Shown: positions 25,241-38,675 of the stretch, one piece after another
How positions within the stretch are numbered: position 1 is the first letter of the stretch
How the letters are laid out: each line of letters begins with the position of its first letter
DNA from: Syngnathus acus
Taxonomy: Eukaryota; Chordata; Actinopteri; Syngnathiformes; Syngnathidae
NCBI RefSeq assembly: GCF_901709675.1
Contig: NC_051097.1
Location: 5,175,039-5,239,038 of the forward strand
Direction: 5' to 3'
Length of the DNA: 64,000 nt
Program-made: the position numbers and the translations under genes
Notes under the pieces: generated by a model
The model's input: only the letters and a program-made list of their open reading frames with translations
What the model was told of the DNA's origin: nothing
The model's database searches: none

Positions 25241-28200
25241 AGTTTTGAGTTATGAGCAAGCTCTTCTTTTCACTTTTCTCCAGGCGCTACTGTCTGTGGT
25301 TTAAGGCAAGACTTGAACAAATCAATAGAGATAAAACATGCATGTATTGTCTTGCACCATACAAGTTTTATGACCCTGTGTGTGTGAATGTGGCTTCCTG
25401 TCATCTCTGAACTCAACAACAGAAACCAACAAAAACAATGATGAACCAGAGCCTTTTGAATTTTTCACATCACATCCAGAAAGGGTGTGTCAAGCAAAAC
25501 CAGCAAGGAACATAAAGACAAGAATTTGAGCAGTACCTGTTGACTAATTTATTCTCCATATAGTGCCGTACATCCCCTTCCACAAGTCAAAGTGGTTGCA
25601 TTGGGCCAAGATCACAAAGCCGACCTCACACCGGCACAGCAAGGAGCTCAGCCATCCTGGCCTCAAGCCAGGCAAGTCCCTAGGACAAGCCGAGGAACCG
25701 AATACAAGCACAAGGACCATAACGTACTCTCAATCTTGCACGTAGTATGCAAATTAGTTTCTGGATGATTCCAGGAGCTCTGTTCAGTACAGCGATAAAA
25801 TGAAAAAAAAAAGTCTGTTTCCTAAAACGTTGAGTGGCTCAAAATGAGATTTGCTGTGTGCCTCTTTGCACCAAATGAAGTAGCTTTTAGCTTTAATAGC
25901 GAATTGAACTCCCAATATTGTTCCTAAATATTCTCCCAATTTCACCATCATTCACAATTCATCCTCCTCTAAGAAATCCCCCTTCTTTCAATTATCATGC
26001 AAAACATTCTGGATTAGTTATAAATTGTCAGTAAAAGATAATTACTATTGAAGCTGGTTCTGCCTTTGCAAACAATGCTCAGTCCAGACTCTAACCGTGA
26101 ACAGACCTTGCAACATTGATTTTATTCCCATCAGAAATATGCACCTTGTCAGCTCATAGCAGCAATAATGGATGTAGCAATTACTGCCTGAACGGCACGT
26201 CACAAGAAGTGTAAATTCTGTTAATTAGACGCATTTTAAGGAGACCAAGTCTATTAGTAAGCCATTCACAGCTCCTTCACAGTTGCAAATGGTTCTCCTG
26301 TTTCCAAATGAATCCCTCGTGGGTGGTTTGATATTGTGATTGTCAATTGATTTTCTTAAGACTATGATTGTTTTTTGATATTTAAACAATGACACTTTTT
26401 ATTATGAATGTTGAACATTTGGTCGCCTTTGTCATGGTATTGTAGCGTGTACGGAATTCAAGGGTCATTAATCAATGTTCATTCATTAAAAGAAACACTA
26501 TCAATGTCAGCAATATACAAACAAATATGAAATCAAGCTACTTTTTTTTTTAATATATGATCATAGGTCTAGTAATCTCTAATCATATTGCATGGGTCGA
26601 GCCTCATCGTACAGAACATGTCTTGCTGCCATCCTCTACCGATCCCCAAAGGAGACAAAAATAGTGAATCGCAAATTTGCCAGAGTCCACCACTTCATGC
26701 CACTAAATTACTATGTGATTTCATAATATTATTTAAAACTCATAACATCAAAGAATGTCAACATGGCCCTTGCACTCTTCAGTTTTTGTATGTGTATCCT
26801 TCGAAGGAAAAAGTTTGATACTCCTGCCTTGGGTGATAGCTAAGTTTAAGTACAAAAACACGACTGGCGTTTGCATTCTGATTGAGTAGCTGCTTGTTTG
26901 GACTTGCAAATTGGTAATGACAGATAAAAGATGTCCAGGGAGTTCTGTCCACTTGCTTCTCGAGACTGCTTTTAAGAAAGCCGTTAGTGTGAGTTTGACA
27001 TGATTATGAGATGGGATGATGGCGATCAAGGCACATCAGTTGCTTTTACATGACAACACTCCACTCTGCCTGCATCACCGAGGGGAAAAATCCGACTTGC
27101 TCTGTATACTAAGCAGACCCGTCACCTTTCAAAACGCCAATTGTGACATCAAGGTATCGTTAGAGCTTTCATTGTCTTCATTTTACACATCCCGGGGCTT
27201 TATTTGTCTGCCCTTTTGACAGATTGTAGGATTTATCATCCGTGTTTTTCCCCCCTATTAGACTAACTTGGAAATTACGGCTTTAAGGGATGAGAAATGA
27301 GTGCCAACCTGTCCCTTGATAAGACAAGGCTCTGAGGAAATTCTTTCAGTGACATTTTAGTTTGAGCTGCAGGAGACCATGTTCTTAGCAATGCAGACTG
27401 GATTTTTGGGAAAAAGAAAAATAATCTTTGGGTGAGATTTACTGGATGGATATTACATTAGACCATTAAAAAAAACCAGACTGTTTACAGAGAGCCTAAA
27501 AACGCAAATGGGCTCTAAAATCAAAGTTATTAAAATTATAGTATTCCAGTTTCCATGGAAACAAGAAAAACATTCTTGAGTAAAAACAGTACCCTGGAGA
27601 TCCAGACTCACTGTACCAGCGATTGAGTCTGCTCATCATCGCATCAAACACATTTCTTACAGTGTAGTGAACCAGTCTGTGAAGAAGAAGAAAAAAAAAA
27701 ATCTTTGAAATAAATGATTACAGTGTTGTCAGCTGCTGGGGTTTTAATGACTCTGTGTTTCTGGACATTAAAACTGAATTTAGTGCTAAATGAAATGAAC
27801 TATCACCGATTAATAGTGACGTTGCGGTAGGACTGGGTGATGAGAGAGAGAGAAAGAGATTTTTTCATTAATTGTTAAAAATAATGACTCGAGGGGGGGG
27901 GTCTGAATTTAACATGCAACATATAAAAAACAACATAAATAAGGAAAAATAATAAATAAACAGGAATGTATTTTTAAAAATGTGTTTAGTAGAACTGGCT
28001 GAATAATGTTTCTTTATGTTTGGAGGCAGAAACTGCTGCTTTGTGTTTGGAGGCTGCTGCATAATGCTGACGTTTGAAGTATGAAGAAATTAAGTATAGT
28101 AAGTTTCCTCATAGGTTGGCTTACCAAGCTATGAAAATTTTGTATGTACTGTGGTGTGTGAAGCATTCCATTTTTAAATACATTATGGATTCAGAAAAAT

Positions 28201-28285
28201 GTTTCTCAGTAATGATCACAATTTTGGGGGGGATATTGACAACAACACGGTCATCCCATCCATAAAACATAGCCTAAAAACTGTT

Positions 28286-28302
28286 TCACACACACACACA
28301 CA
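28286..28302. repeat. (CA)n microsatellite
   Basis: About 17 bases of CA dinucleotides, directly visible. Confidence 0.8.
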
Positions 28303-28826
28303 TGCATTCACACATTTGTTAATGCAGTCCAGGAGTATTTGGACTGAAAATTGTTTTGCTCTGTACGCTACCATCTTTTTCACAGAAAGGTTTTGTCCTT
28401 GGCTGTCTATTTTATTTGCTGAATGCTGATTTGCTTTTGTTCATTGTCATGCTTAGAAGTCCCAAAAAACGAGCTGGTTTACCCCACGGGGTTTATGCTT
28501 ATAAATAAATGCATCAAATGTTTTACTTTCTTCATGCAAATACATGTGTGGTCTCCGCATGCAAAATAGAACCGTCCGAAAGCGTGTTGTGTCAGATTGC
28601 CTCAGACATCCTCGGCCAAAGAAGGCAAATTGTGTTTCTGTGGAGGTTAAGCCCACCGGCTTTAGAATCAATCTAATTGAGAGAAAAGGCCTTTGCTGTC
28701 AAGCCCCTTGGGCTCTTTTAAACATTGCTCCAGTTCTAGCATTAAGCAGGCTTCCTCCCTGATGCCTTCCCTACGACCAATCCTCGGACAAATCCCTAAG
28801 CTGTGCCAATGATCTCGATGCATAGG

Positions 28827-28845
28827 TGTGTGAGTGTGTGTGTGT
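28827..28845. repeat. (TG)n microsatellite
   Basis: About 19 bases of GTGTGAGTGTGTGTGTG, followed by a short G-rich stretch. Confidence 0.75.
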
Positions 28846-29830
28846 TGGGGTGGGGCTTTGCAACGGAAGGTCACGGTATTCTCAGACCAGCCGAGAGGTA
28901 AGACACGGTCACGGCTGAATTATGAGATGGCACGCGGCAGGGCATGAAAAAATTGCACAGCAGGTCGATCTCTTCAAGGCTTCATTGTTGGACGGTTCCA
29001 CTGTTAAAAGCTCATCTAAAGCAATTGCTACAGCATATTACTTATATCATTTGTGATACAGTCTCATACATGAATCACTGGCAGTTATGGAAAGATTAGC
29101 AACATGATCCACAAATCCAAAACCTCTTTTATAGTACCCTGCTTTCCCCTTGAGTATATCATGATAACATTCTATGAAAAATCCATGCTAATTGCAAATA
29201 TTAAAACTAAACAAGCATTCTTCCTTTGAATATGATAATCCTTTGCATGGCTCGAGGAAAAAAGGCAATTTGGACGTGAGCTAAAGCAGAACGACCTATA
29301 ATGCCGTATCGGACTGCTGGTATTTGCAAACATGTAGAAGAATTTAGCTTGTGAAATGTTGTACAGTAAACTTATGATGCAATATGACATTGCATTTTTA
29401 AAAAACTTCCCCACAACTTTTAGTTGATGTACAAGGATGCCTGGTACTCCTAAAACTGTGCACTATTTATTGTGGGGCTTTTCAAAGTTTATTTATCCAT
29501 TAGTGTAGTAATGATGTGCTTTTCCTCTGCAACGATAATCTTTAATTACTGCAGCAGAAACCATCAACTTCATGATGGTAGCTTGAGGGTAAAGACCCTT
29601 GCAGATTAAAAATGAAAAGTCTGGGGACCACAAATGTGACACCATATTTATGTTGATTTAAATGTTAGCAGAAAGAATGCAGCTGAACACCACCACAGTG
29701 CTAGGACACAGTTTGTGCTTCATTCAATGCCACACAGTATAAAATCAGCTATGATAGAACATAGCTTCTGGGATGCTGTTTTGGTTAGCAACAGAGTTCC
29801 ACTGTAGTTGGTTTAACCTTAGATAATAAC

Positions 29831-29903
29831 AACAGCAGCGGGCCAAATAAAATGATGTGGCGGGCCGTATCTGGCCCCCGGGCCTTGGGTTTGATAGCTG
29901 TGA
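29831..29903 (-). mobile_element. Partial hAT-like MITE copy (GGGGGCCAGATACGGCCC type)
   Basis: On the minus strand this reads CAAACCCAAGGCCCGGGGGC, then CAGATACGGCCCGCCACATC. It matches the left part of the element at 38676. Only about 70 bases remain. The hAT assignment rests on resemblance of the ends to fish repeats beginning GTGTCAAAC and is not proven. Confidence 0.55.
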
Positions 29904-30912
29904 TTTACAGTATAGCCACCTGGGATTACTTGTGACTTGGTGGTGAAAAGGTCTATTGCTTTTCTCTCAAAGATAAAATGCAAATATGGCACAAATTCCA
30001 ATTAACGTCATGACACCAACTTCAAATGGATGCATACTGATGATGCGATGAATCATTGTTTGGCGCCTGATATTTTCTTCTAAATATCATTGCTGTAAGA
30101 ATCGCATCCCGATGTGCCGTAATTATTGTGTATTGTTTATATGTGCATCAATAAAATACATATTTGAAATAGATTCACTCCCTCTAACCAAGATTGTGTG
30201 CACCATAAGAGAGTGTGAACATTCAATAAATAACAGTACAACACAACCATTCCAAGCTGTGCACTATGCTTTTATCTTTAAGACTGCAAAAATCTTACAG
30301 CTTACGAAATAAAAACAGGCTTTACTCTTTGAACAACAATGAAACCAAAATTCATTTCTGGCCCACAAGAAATAGTTTTTTACTTTATTCCTTTTTTCTG
30401 CGAGTTGGCTACTATCCTTTAAGCACCTTCACCTTCATTGACAATAGTAGTAACTACGATGTAGGCAGGAAATCTTTGGGTACAAAAAAAAATTACCTTC
30501 ACTCCTATGACCTAAAGTGTTAGTAATAGAAAGCATTTTATCAGAACGGTAACTGGCTCTAAGGTTGGAGAATTCGGAGGACTCTCACCAGCAATGAATG
30601 TACAAGTATTTAGAATGTTTTAGTTTTTGTTTTTTTTGCCTGCCAAGAAGAGGTGATATGTATTTCCCAGAAAATAATTAAATAAATGATGAAATTTGTC
30701 AATGACCAAAAGTGTGGTCTGGGGTCCAAGCTGCCCATCCCTTATACTTTAACAAAAGTTTATTAAACTTCAGGCTAAGCAAAAAAAAAAATCATATACT
30801 AGATAATTATTTTGGTATTAAAACCTTCTCATGTACCAGTACCCCAGTATTCCTACTTGCCAGTACCCCATTTTAGTCAGACCTGCGAAGGACTTTCATA
30901 GCCGCTCAGGTG

Positions 30913-30955
30913 TATTATTATGATTATTATGATTATTATGATTATTATGATTATT
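30913..30955. repeat. 9-bp tandem repeat (TATTATGAT)n
   Basis: About 4.7 nearly perfect copies of a 9-base unit, directly visible. Confidence 0.85.
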
Positions 30956-31424
30956 TTATAAAAGTGATTGGGATGTTTCTAGAAGAGAGCACCCCCACAA
31001 TACTGAAAATTAAAAAATGTACAAGGCTTCACTTTTTATGAGAGTTTGCAATAAGTGGATTCTTGGACTCTTTCTGGCGGCCATTCAGGGAAACAAACAG
31101 TAGCGTCGTCAAGGCAAAAGCTAATGCACTTAGGCGAGGACATTAGAAAGACATCCTATTTTATTAATGCGGTCAATACAGTCCATTAGGCCACGGATTT
31201 AGCTGCCACAAAGCTCTCGCTCCTCCATTAATATCTTGCTCCTCCAGCTCATTCTAATCTGTTTTTTTTTTGGAGTGGGAGGGAAGAAGGCTGAGCAACA
31301 TCTCAATAATTTTAAGTTTTGAGCCTTGATATGTGTTCAAATATTCGTTAACCCTGGTCAAATAACTAGCACTTTTACTTGAATTAAAGTAGTTTAAGTA
31401 TTTCAGTTTTTTATAGTTTTTTAA

Positions 31425-31600
31425 GGTGGCACGGTGGGGCACTGGTTAGCACGTCTGCCTCACAGTTAGGAGGGTGCGGGTTCGATTCCACCTCTGGCCC
31501 TCCCTGTGTGGAGTTTGCATGTTCTCCCCGTGCCAAAAACATGCATGGTAGGCTGATTGAGCACTCCATATTGTCCGTAATGTTTGGGGGTGGGGGCGAG
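31425..31600 (+). mobile_element. tRNA-like SINE fragment (CACGGTGG head)
   Basis: GGCACGGTGGGGCACTGGTT, AGCACGTCTGCCTCACAG and GGGTTCGATTCC form a tRNA-like head. GGTTCGATTCC is an exact RNA polymerase III B box and GGCACTGGTTAGCACG is A-box-like. It continues with GTGTGGAGTTTGCATGTTCT and a shortened body with CAAAAACATGCATGGTAGG. Part of the middle is missing relative to the usual fish repeat. Confidence 0.7.
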
Positions 31601-31931
31601 ATTGGATAATTGGCATTTCTATTCACTGAAATGAGAAAACAGTTTGAGATATGAGTGTTTTGAGCTGCAAGCATGCTCAAAGAACAACTCAAACTTGCAT
31701 CTCAAGGCACCTCTGATAAGCAATTTCCAGGTCACCTAACTTCCCAATAGACCCATTGACCTTGCAAAATGGAGGAAAGGATATTCATAGAATGCAGTGT
31801 CAGTTAATCGTTAAAGCTCCAAACATCAATGAACGTCGACCGCCGTGTCCGTACAGAACCTATAGAAATGTGCATTGTTCACAACGTTATACGGTAGCAT
31901 CTTGAAGGTCAATTCATTTTATCGATAGGAA

Positions 31932-32005
31932 TATTCATCCATTTTCAACCACATTCGTTGTCATTAGGGTCTCGGGTTGTCTGGAACCCAGTTGATTTTG
32001 GGTGT
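31932..32005 (+). mobile_element. 3' fragment of the same SINE-like family
   Basis: ATCCATTTTCAACCACATTC, then GTCATTAGGGTCTCGGG and CCCAGTTGATTTTGGGTG. These are diverged versions of the phrases CCATTTTCTACCGCTTGTCC and CCCAGCTGACTTTGGGC found at the 3' end of this fish repeat. Confidence 0.5.
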
Positions 32006-33438
32006 ATGAAATCATATTGGTGGTTGCGGCACTTGATACACAACATATGCAGCACATGGACCCATCCCCAAAAAGGAATGACGTAAAAACACAAAACTTA
32101 AGACGTGTCCTTGTGCCATTCTTGCATAACCATGCAGGTCCACAATTCCCCCAAGATTGTGGAGGCATTCCTTCCTCTAAAATCAAGCTCCATGTGCCAG
32201 ATATTTGCGTATGACAGTAATGACTCTTTAAGAGCTCAGCACAAGTCTATTTCCTTCGCTGCTTGACAAGGTCGAGGAGAGAGAAAAAAACGATTGTCTA
32301 GCGCTTGGAATCAACACCACTCTCGCTCTCACAATAGTGCTATTTCTGATAATCCCGACAAACATCATGGCAGCCGTCATCCCCACAATAGAATACATGT
32401 TAGAAAATGTGTTTGGTGAGAAGTGAAAGGGTTATGTCTTCTCTCCAAGCTGAAATGTACCATGAGGTTAGATTTTGTTCGCCCGAGGTAATCTAACACT
32501 TGTGCTGAATGATGCATTCAGGTAAATATGTAGTTCATGGACAAATTTGTATCGAGGTACACTTTTTTTACTTATCACAAGGGGAAGAAAATAGACCTCG
32601 GATCCTCACTGAATCTCATCTTATTCGGATATTTTGTATCAGAACAGGCATATTCGAAGCAGTAGGAGTAAATCAAAATATTGCTTGAATAATGTTGAAG
32701 TCACATATTTTTTGCTTTTCATCCAAACCCAAATACCCCTTTTGACTTTTCTAACAGAAGTTTAGCAAAAGTCTCTCACTGAGCAGGATATTGCCAATCT
32801 TGCAAATGAGTGAGCTCATACCTGGCAGCATTGAGAAAGAGAGCTCTGGAGATCCATGCAGCAAGCAAGACTTTTCCAATGAAGCATTGGCCGCAGAGGA
32901 AGTCAATATTAGGACTGGAAAGACACTGCGCTGTGAAAAAGAGAAAGCTTCTGATTGTGTTTAACGACTTTGGGACCAAGGAAGAAAGATTGTCCAGGAC
33001 CGAGGTGGTTGACATCTATAACGCAATGACCCCACAAGGGAAATCACGGGATAGAACAACTTTTTTTGGACTCACCTGAGAGGTAGTGGGAACAAGACTC
33101 TTGACTGCTGACTTTCGAGGCTGGAGATCAGAGTAGCGTAAGCCCCGGCCAAGCTGGGCAATCGGCGAGGCTGCAAACTGGAAGCCAACTGGCCGGGTGT
33201 CATCTGGGAGATCTCGGCGACAAGAAGAGCCAAGATGAGAGCTTTCGGCTTGGGGAAATGGTGTTGGAGGAGAAGATTTGGCATCAATTATAGTGACTAC
33301 CGCTTTGACTTAATTGTGCTGAAAATGTGTTACTTACTTTCTTGGAGCTCATTTAGTCCTTTGTCGACGGGTGCTCAGTCTGCTTGGTCTTGGGTGGCCT
33401 GAAAATAATGATGGGAATGCTCATTGATGAAAAACAAT

Positions 33439-33853
33439 TACCGTATTTTCCGGACTATAAGGCGCACCGGACTATAAGGTGCACCTTCAATGAAGGGCCC
33501 ACTTTAAAACTTTGTCTTATATAAGGCGCACCGGACTATAAGGCACACCATTTATGCATCATGTCAGATTTTTAATCCAAATCAAATCATTCTCCATTTT
33601 ATCTTTTTTATTTCAACTTCAGACGCAACAAATTACTTTATAATCACAAAATAATGATCCATAGTCTTTTTGATTCATGATTCATAGTCTTCAGCGGGCC
33701 ACTTATGATTGATTTCGTGACACAATGCTTCGGGACAGTTTAAATTTAGGAATTTGGTCCATATATAAGGCGCACCGATTTATAAGGCGCACTGTCGGCT
33801 TTTGAAAAAAGTTTAGGTTTTTAGGTGCGCCTTATAGTCCGGAAAATACGGTA
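33439..33853. mobile_element. TA-flanked non-autonomous DNA transposon, 415-bp form (copy 1)
   Basis: Starts TA|CCGTATTTTCCGGACTATA and ends TATAGTCCGGAAAATACGG|TA. Subterminal GGCGCACCGGACTATAAGG repeats flank an AT-rich core shared almost base for base with the element at 40614-41028, and the two have the same length. The core has no open transposase frame. High identity between copies suggests relatively recent movement. Confidence 0.85.
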
Positions 33854-35217
33854 CTGTCACTAGCGTGAGTTTAGCTCTTAGCTTTCTCCCACATTCCCAA
33901 AACATTTCACTGACCCTAACTTCATAGCTTCAACTTCATTTATGTGAAAGGTTGCGCGAGCTCACCCAAAACATGCCAATCAGCAGTATAGGAAATTGAT
34001 TAAATTAATTTTTCATTTGAATTTATAAGGGACTCCAAAATATGGGTGAATAATGCCAAGATGAAACTTGAGACTTTACAGTTAGAGGGCAGGGCAAACC
34101 CCTGGTCCATTACGTTCCCTGTGGACGTATTGACTTCTAGACAATATTATAGGAATATCAACAACCCACTTAGCAAATAGATATTTGTGTCAGACGAGAT
34201 CAGCAAAAGTGGATACTGGGATGCGAAACGAGAGCTAGAAGCAGGAGGTAGGCAGCGTTCCAGGCTGCGGTAACCTTGATGACACCCTTCATTATGGGTG
34301 TGCCGGCTGACATCCTGACAGCGGCGTCCGGCACCAGATGGAGGGGAGGGACACACACACAAGCATTCGCATCCTTTCGCCTGACCCATCCTTTAAAGAG
34401 AGCCCACGAGTTGCCGGTCAGGAATGAAGCGGGAGAGTTGTGTCGGCGCCTGGGCTTTTTGACCGGCTCAGCCCGCCAAAGCCGCCCTCGTCCTTGCGCC
34501 CGGGCAGCAGGCGGCCTCCATCGCCGCTCGACCTTGCCATATCAAAAAACCTAAGTCCCACTCTACGTGAATACATGAGAACCCTCCTTCCAACAGCCTC
34601 CGAACGCCCCCCACGGAGACGTCAACTTTGGTATGCTTCATCATAAATTTAAATTGTCCCTGTAGGGAGAAAGCATGCTCAGTGAAGATTGACAGCTGGT
34701 GCAAAAACTCCTTTAAAGGCAACCCGTTTAATGTTGACTAAAGTTTAGACAACTCCTACAGATGATGGCAATTAGGGAGATTTTTACACAAGTCAAGGGT
34801 TGGATTGCTCTTAAAAATTTCAAGTTGCTTTCTAAGCCACATTGCAGAGAAGCTATAGTATCACTCAGTCATTCCTGACAGTGGTGCAGTGCTGCAGGAA
34901 ATAAAGTCATGGTGGACTGATCAAAGGTGGCATTGCCAGTTAAGTCCCTTTTTGAGGGCATTTGGAGCCAGCATAGGGGGCTGCCATGCTTCTTTGTCTC
35001 CCTGGCAGCCACTTTGATGGAAGCCCCCCTGGGGTGGTTCACTCTTACTTACACGAGTGAAGAGTCACATCAAAGCGCATTGAAAGGGGGTTTAAGGGGA
35101 GAGCGGAGCATGAAAAATAAGAGCTGATCAATGGAGATGATAGAAATGAACGATGAGACATTGATTTAGATCTCAATGGACATGCAGTGTTCGGGAACAA
35201 TATGGTACAAAAGGGTC
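33854..35217. other. Intergenic, with a CpG-rich block at about 34300-34620
   Basis: The block at 34300-34620 carries over twenty CpG dinucleotides (for example GGCGTCCGG, TCGGCGCC, TTGCGCCCGGGC, TCGCCGCTCG) in otherwise CpG-poor DNA. It could be an unmethylated regulatory region or an unrecognised exon. Frames across it (up to about 90 codons) resemble nothing known. The rest shows nothing recognisable. Confidence 0.4.
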
Positions 35218-36165
35218 GCTGCCAGGGTTGGGGTTTCAAATTGGATTTCAAGACACGTCAATGGTTCAAAATTAGTTTCGTAAAAGGGTTAGTTTTAATT
35301 TAGACATTTGAGCTCGGGTTTGGAACGAGGGTGGTAAACCAGGGCTTCAATCTATGGTTAGGTTTTTCAAATGAAGTTTCAAGACATGTTAAGGGTTTTA
35401 TGAATAAAACATTTTGATGACCCAAGGAAAATACATTCTTTAAAGAAGTAGTTGGTTAAATTAGACTTCTAATTTCATACCAGAAAAATTTAACATTGGC
35501 CATTTCACGTTGAGCACAGGCAGCCTTGTCAGCATTGTTTTATTTTATTATTTCAATGACTGGCAGTGGTGCTGTTTCCTGCCTGTTGGTGCCAACAGCG
35601 AGAGGCTCACATTAAACCTGCTCAATTTTGGCGGCAGATGGCAAAACTGCGTGCGCTCCCAAGGGGGGTCTGATGCCAGCCTGGCTTCTGCGAAGATTGC
35701 CAACTGGAAAGTTACCGCTTTTTGTGTGCACTTGACGTCGGACATCACATCGATGTAGCAATACTAGCCAGGGTTAATGTTTCCAATTTGGTTTTAGTGT
35801 GAATGTTTAACAGGATGATTTCAAATTTCACAATTTCACAGTTCAAATTAGGCTTCAAGCCAGTGTAAGGTTCTCAATCTAGGTTTTAAGTGAGTGGTAT
35901 TGTTTCAAAATAGAGTTTCAAGGCAGCTTTGGGATTTCAGGTCAAGTTTGATATTTCAAATAGTTTGGGTGTCAAATTAAGGTTTCAGCCAGGATAAGGG
36001 TTTAAAACAAAGATTTGATTTTAAGCCTGGGTTAGGTTCTCTAGACAGTGTCAGGGTCCAAATAAGGGTTCAGGTTTAAAATAAGTCTTTCAAAGCAGCA
36101 TTAGGATTTCAAACCTGGTTTGGCGTTTGCTGCCTGGTTCAAAAGTTGCATTTCAAGCTAGGCAT
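35218..36165 (+). repeat. Degenerate GGTTTCAAATTAGG minisatellite in two blocks
   Basis: Blocks at about 35218-35410 and 35765-36165 are built from diverged copies of GGGTTTCAAATTAGG and GTTTCAAGCCAGGGTTAGG, separated by about 350 bases of other sequence. The unit is about 15-35 bases and drifts strongly. GGGTTAGG-like stretches recall telomere sequence but the array is not a canonical telomere repeat. Confidence 0.6.
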
Positions 36166-38675
36166 GTACATTCATTGGAATAAAGGATATGATAGTGTTT
36201 CACTTCCAATAATAATCGGGTAACACACAAAGAGGCCACAGCATCTTTTGTGTTCTATTTAAAATAAAACTGAGCTCAACGATTAGCATCGGGTGAACCG
36301 AGCACCTTTTGACAGCGGGGTGAGCGTGCCATCCCGCTAAATTCCTTAATTACCTTTAGCCATTCGGGAATCACTCAAACTTGCGAAAATGTGCCTGGGC
36401 CACATGAGGTTAATTGGGCATTTAGCACCCAAAGAGCTAGACTCAACCCCCAAGGACCAGCTTGTCCCTGAAACAGACACAAGTCCTTATTAGTAAAAGT
36501 AGCACAGTGACCCTTTGCAATATGAAATAACTACTTTCTTGTCTTTGGTTGCCCCTCCCACCCACTTACTTCCCTTCCAGATACTCGTAAACGGATGAAT
36601 GCCTCCACGTAATCCTATTCCGCCCCGGTACTGTCCTTTGGAAGAGATGGGAGGGAAAGGACATAAAGGTGTCCCTATTTTAATAGTATTCAATTTTTAA
36701 GGAGAGCGGAAAAATAAGATATTTTGTTTGTTCGATTCGACTATAACGGCTTTTCCCTCACAAATGAAACCAAAATATGAGCAAATGTAATTATTGCACA
36801 GATGCTCCGAGACAGGATTGTTTACACAAAGGCATTAAGAAGCTAACTTCTGAGCTCATTTGAACTCCCTTCACGAGGAAAGCAGCAGCACCGAAGCCTG
36901 TAAATAGACTCTCTGAAGAATTCAAGTATAAAGTATTAAAGATTTAAAGATGGTCTTACATAATGTGGCGTTGGCGTCATTCCTGTAGATTAAAATGGTT
37001 GCTTCATCAATCAGTCCATCTTGTTTCTTGACATTTTTCTGCTTTTCTCATTACAATGATTTTCATTTTGTTTCCCTTCACCTTTACGTGACATAAATTG
37101 TATTAGTCTCATATTAGACCGCAAGGATTTTGTTGTTTTGGACAATCCGGACATAAGCTTTTATGATGAGGTAAGCACTGACACTTTTCCCCAAATTCCC
37201 AGCTAATAAAATTGAAAGCTTCCATTGTGATCCATCTTAACGTTCGCTAAGGTCAGTCCCATTTTTTCCTCCTCCCAAAATGCGATCCGACCATGCAGCT
37301 GGCGAGGCTCAGCACAAAGCAAAAACACACAATGGTGAATCCAATAACCTTAAAAGTCTTGACACCATTACACTTTGTGTGCACAGCTGTCTGCACAACC
37401 TTAGTTGACTTTTACAGAAAATGAAAGACAGAGAATGTCTTGACACATAATGCTATCGGAAGGAACTACACATTGATTAAAAAAAAAAAGTTATGAAGCC
37501 AACTCAAAACTTTTAACCTAAAATTTCAAGATCGCAAAAAATCTGAATTTTTCTTTTAAATTACCTTGATATCCCAAGATAACAATTTACTTTAAAATTG
37601 CATGAGATTAATGGCGGTATTATATTCTTCTAATTTCTAATTCCTGATCTTAAAACAGCCAAAATAGGACGGCCGATATCAGTATTGGCCACCGTCGAGA
37701 GTACCGATGTCACGGGAAAAAATAGATAAATTCCAAGCACCACTCGCATGACTATTTCGTTGTCAACTTTTTCACCGAGCAAGCAAAGTGCCTCAACATG
37801 CAAGCTGATTTGGGCGCGTTCAGACAATTGCCTCATAATGCTCCCACTTTTCTGGTTTGTGGCTTCCAATTACATCTACAGATGAAGAGCAAAGGATAAA
37901 ATAATAAATAAAATAAAAAGAACAATAGAATTTTTTTTGCAATGCAAAAATACACTGGAACAAAAGTTATGAGAATATAAAAAAAAAAGATTTCTTCGAG
38001 TTTCCCCAAATTAGTCTCATTGTGTTGTGCTACTTTGCATTTTTGAAATGTTGCGATGGCCAATTTACTGCCTTTTGTCACAAATGGCTTAGTTTGCTCT
38101 TTGCTAAAACGTTAAAATGGGAGAAGGGAGCATATTTATCTCTTGCTAAATCAAAAATTGTTTACAAAGAAGAGACACTAAAACCTGAAGTCATTTGAAT
38201 CCAGACAACACTTTGCATTTAATATACTTTTAATGCTCGAAATGTCATGTTGTTTTTGTCACCAAAGTGGCTCGTGTGACTGTCATACCAATTCATCAGA
38301 CAAAAACAACAGCCTTAAGGTGTTTGTGTTGTGTGTCTTCAATTATCAGGAGAGCTGCCTGGCAGCAAGCTTGTGTGCAATTCCATTCAAGACAAATGGT
38401 AACTAACGAGGGTGTCGTCTGAGGTTAGTGTGCAGCAACTAACTGTTAACCCCAACTGTTCCACTGGTGCCCTTTATTTATTTACATGTTTGTCTTTTTC
38501 CCCCTCTACTCACTCGTTCCCTAACAAGCTGGGATGTGTCATAATTGCTCCATTGGCACCCGGCAACTAAGTGGAATATGGCGGATTTAAAGAAGGCATT
38601 TATCGGCCGGCGGTGGAAAATGGAGTTTACAACCACCCATGTAAAAACAAAAACAAAAAAGCATCTATTTTATAT
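36166..38675. other. Intergenic sequence, no recognised gene
   Basis: AT-rich. A short GCCGATATCAGTATTGGCC stretch near 37670 resembles fish repeats rich in CGATATCGG phrases but is too short to classify. No recognisable protein. Confidence 0.5.

Larger units (their letters stand above)
24332..29830. other. Intergenic sequence, no recognised gene
   Basis: AT-rich, with microsatellites listed separately and a G run near 27893-27901. A block at 24610-24790 with several TAAT/ATTA cores may be conserved non-coding DNA. No protein is recognised in any frame. Confidence 0.5.

Noticed and set aside
31425-31540. Possible tRNA gene (exact B box)
   Set aside because: The head is followed by the GTGTGGAGTTTGCATG body of a fish SINE and does not fold into a proper cloverleaf with an acceptor stem; it is a tRNA-derived repeat.
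33439-33853. Direct-repeat structure that could be taken for a CRISPR-like array
   Set aside because: The repeated GGCGCACC phrases lie within terminal inverted repeats of a transposon in vertebrate DNA; there are no regular spacers.
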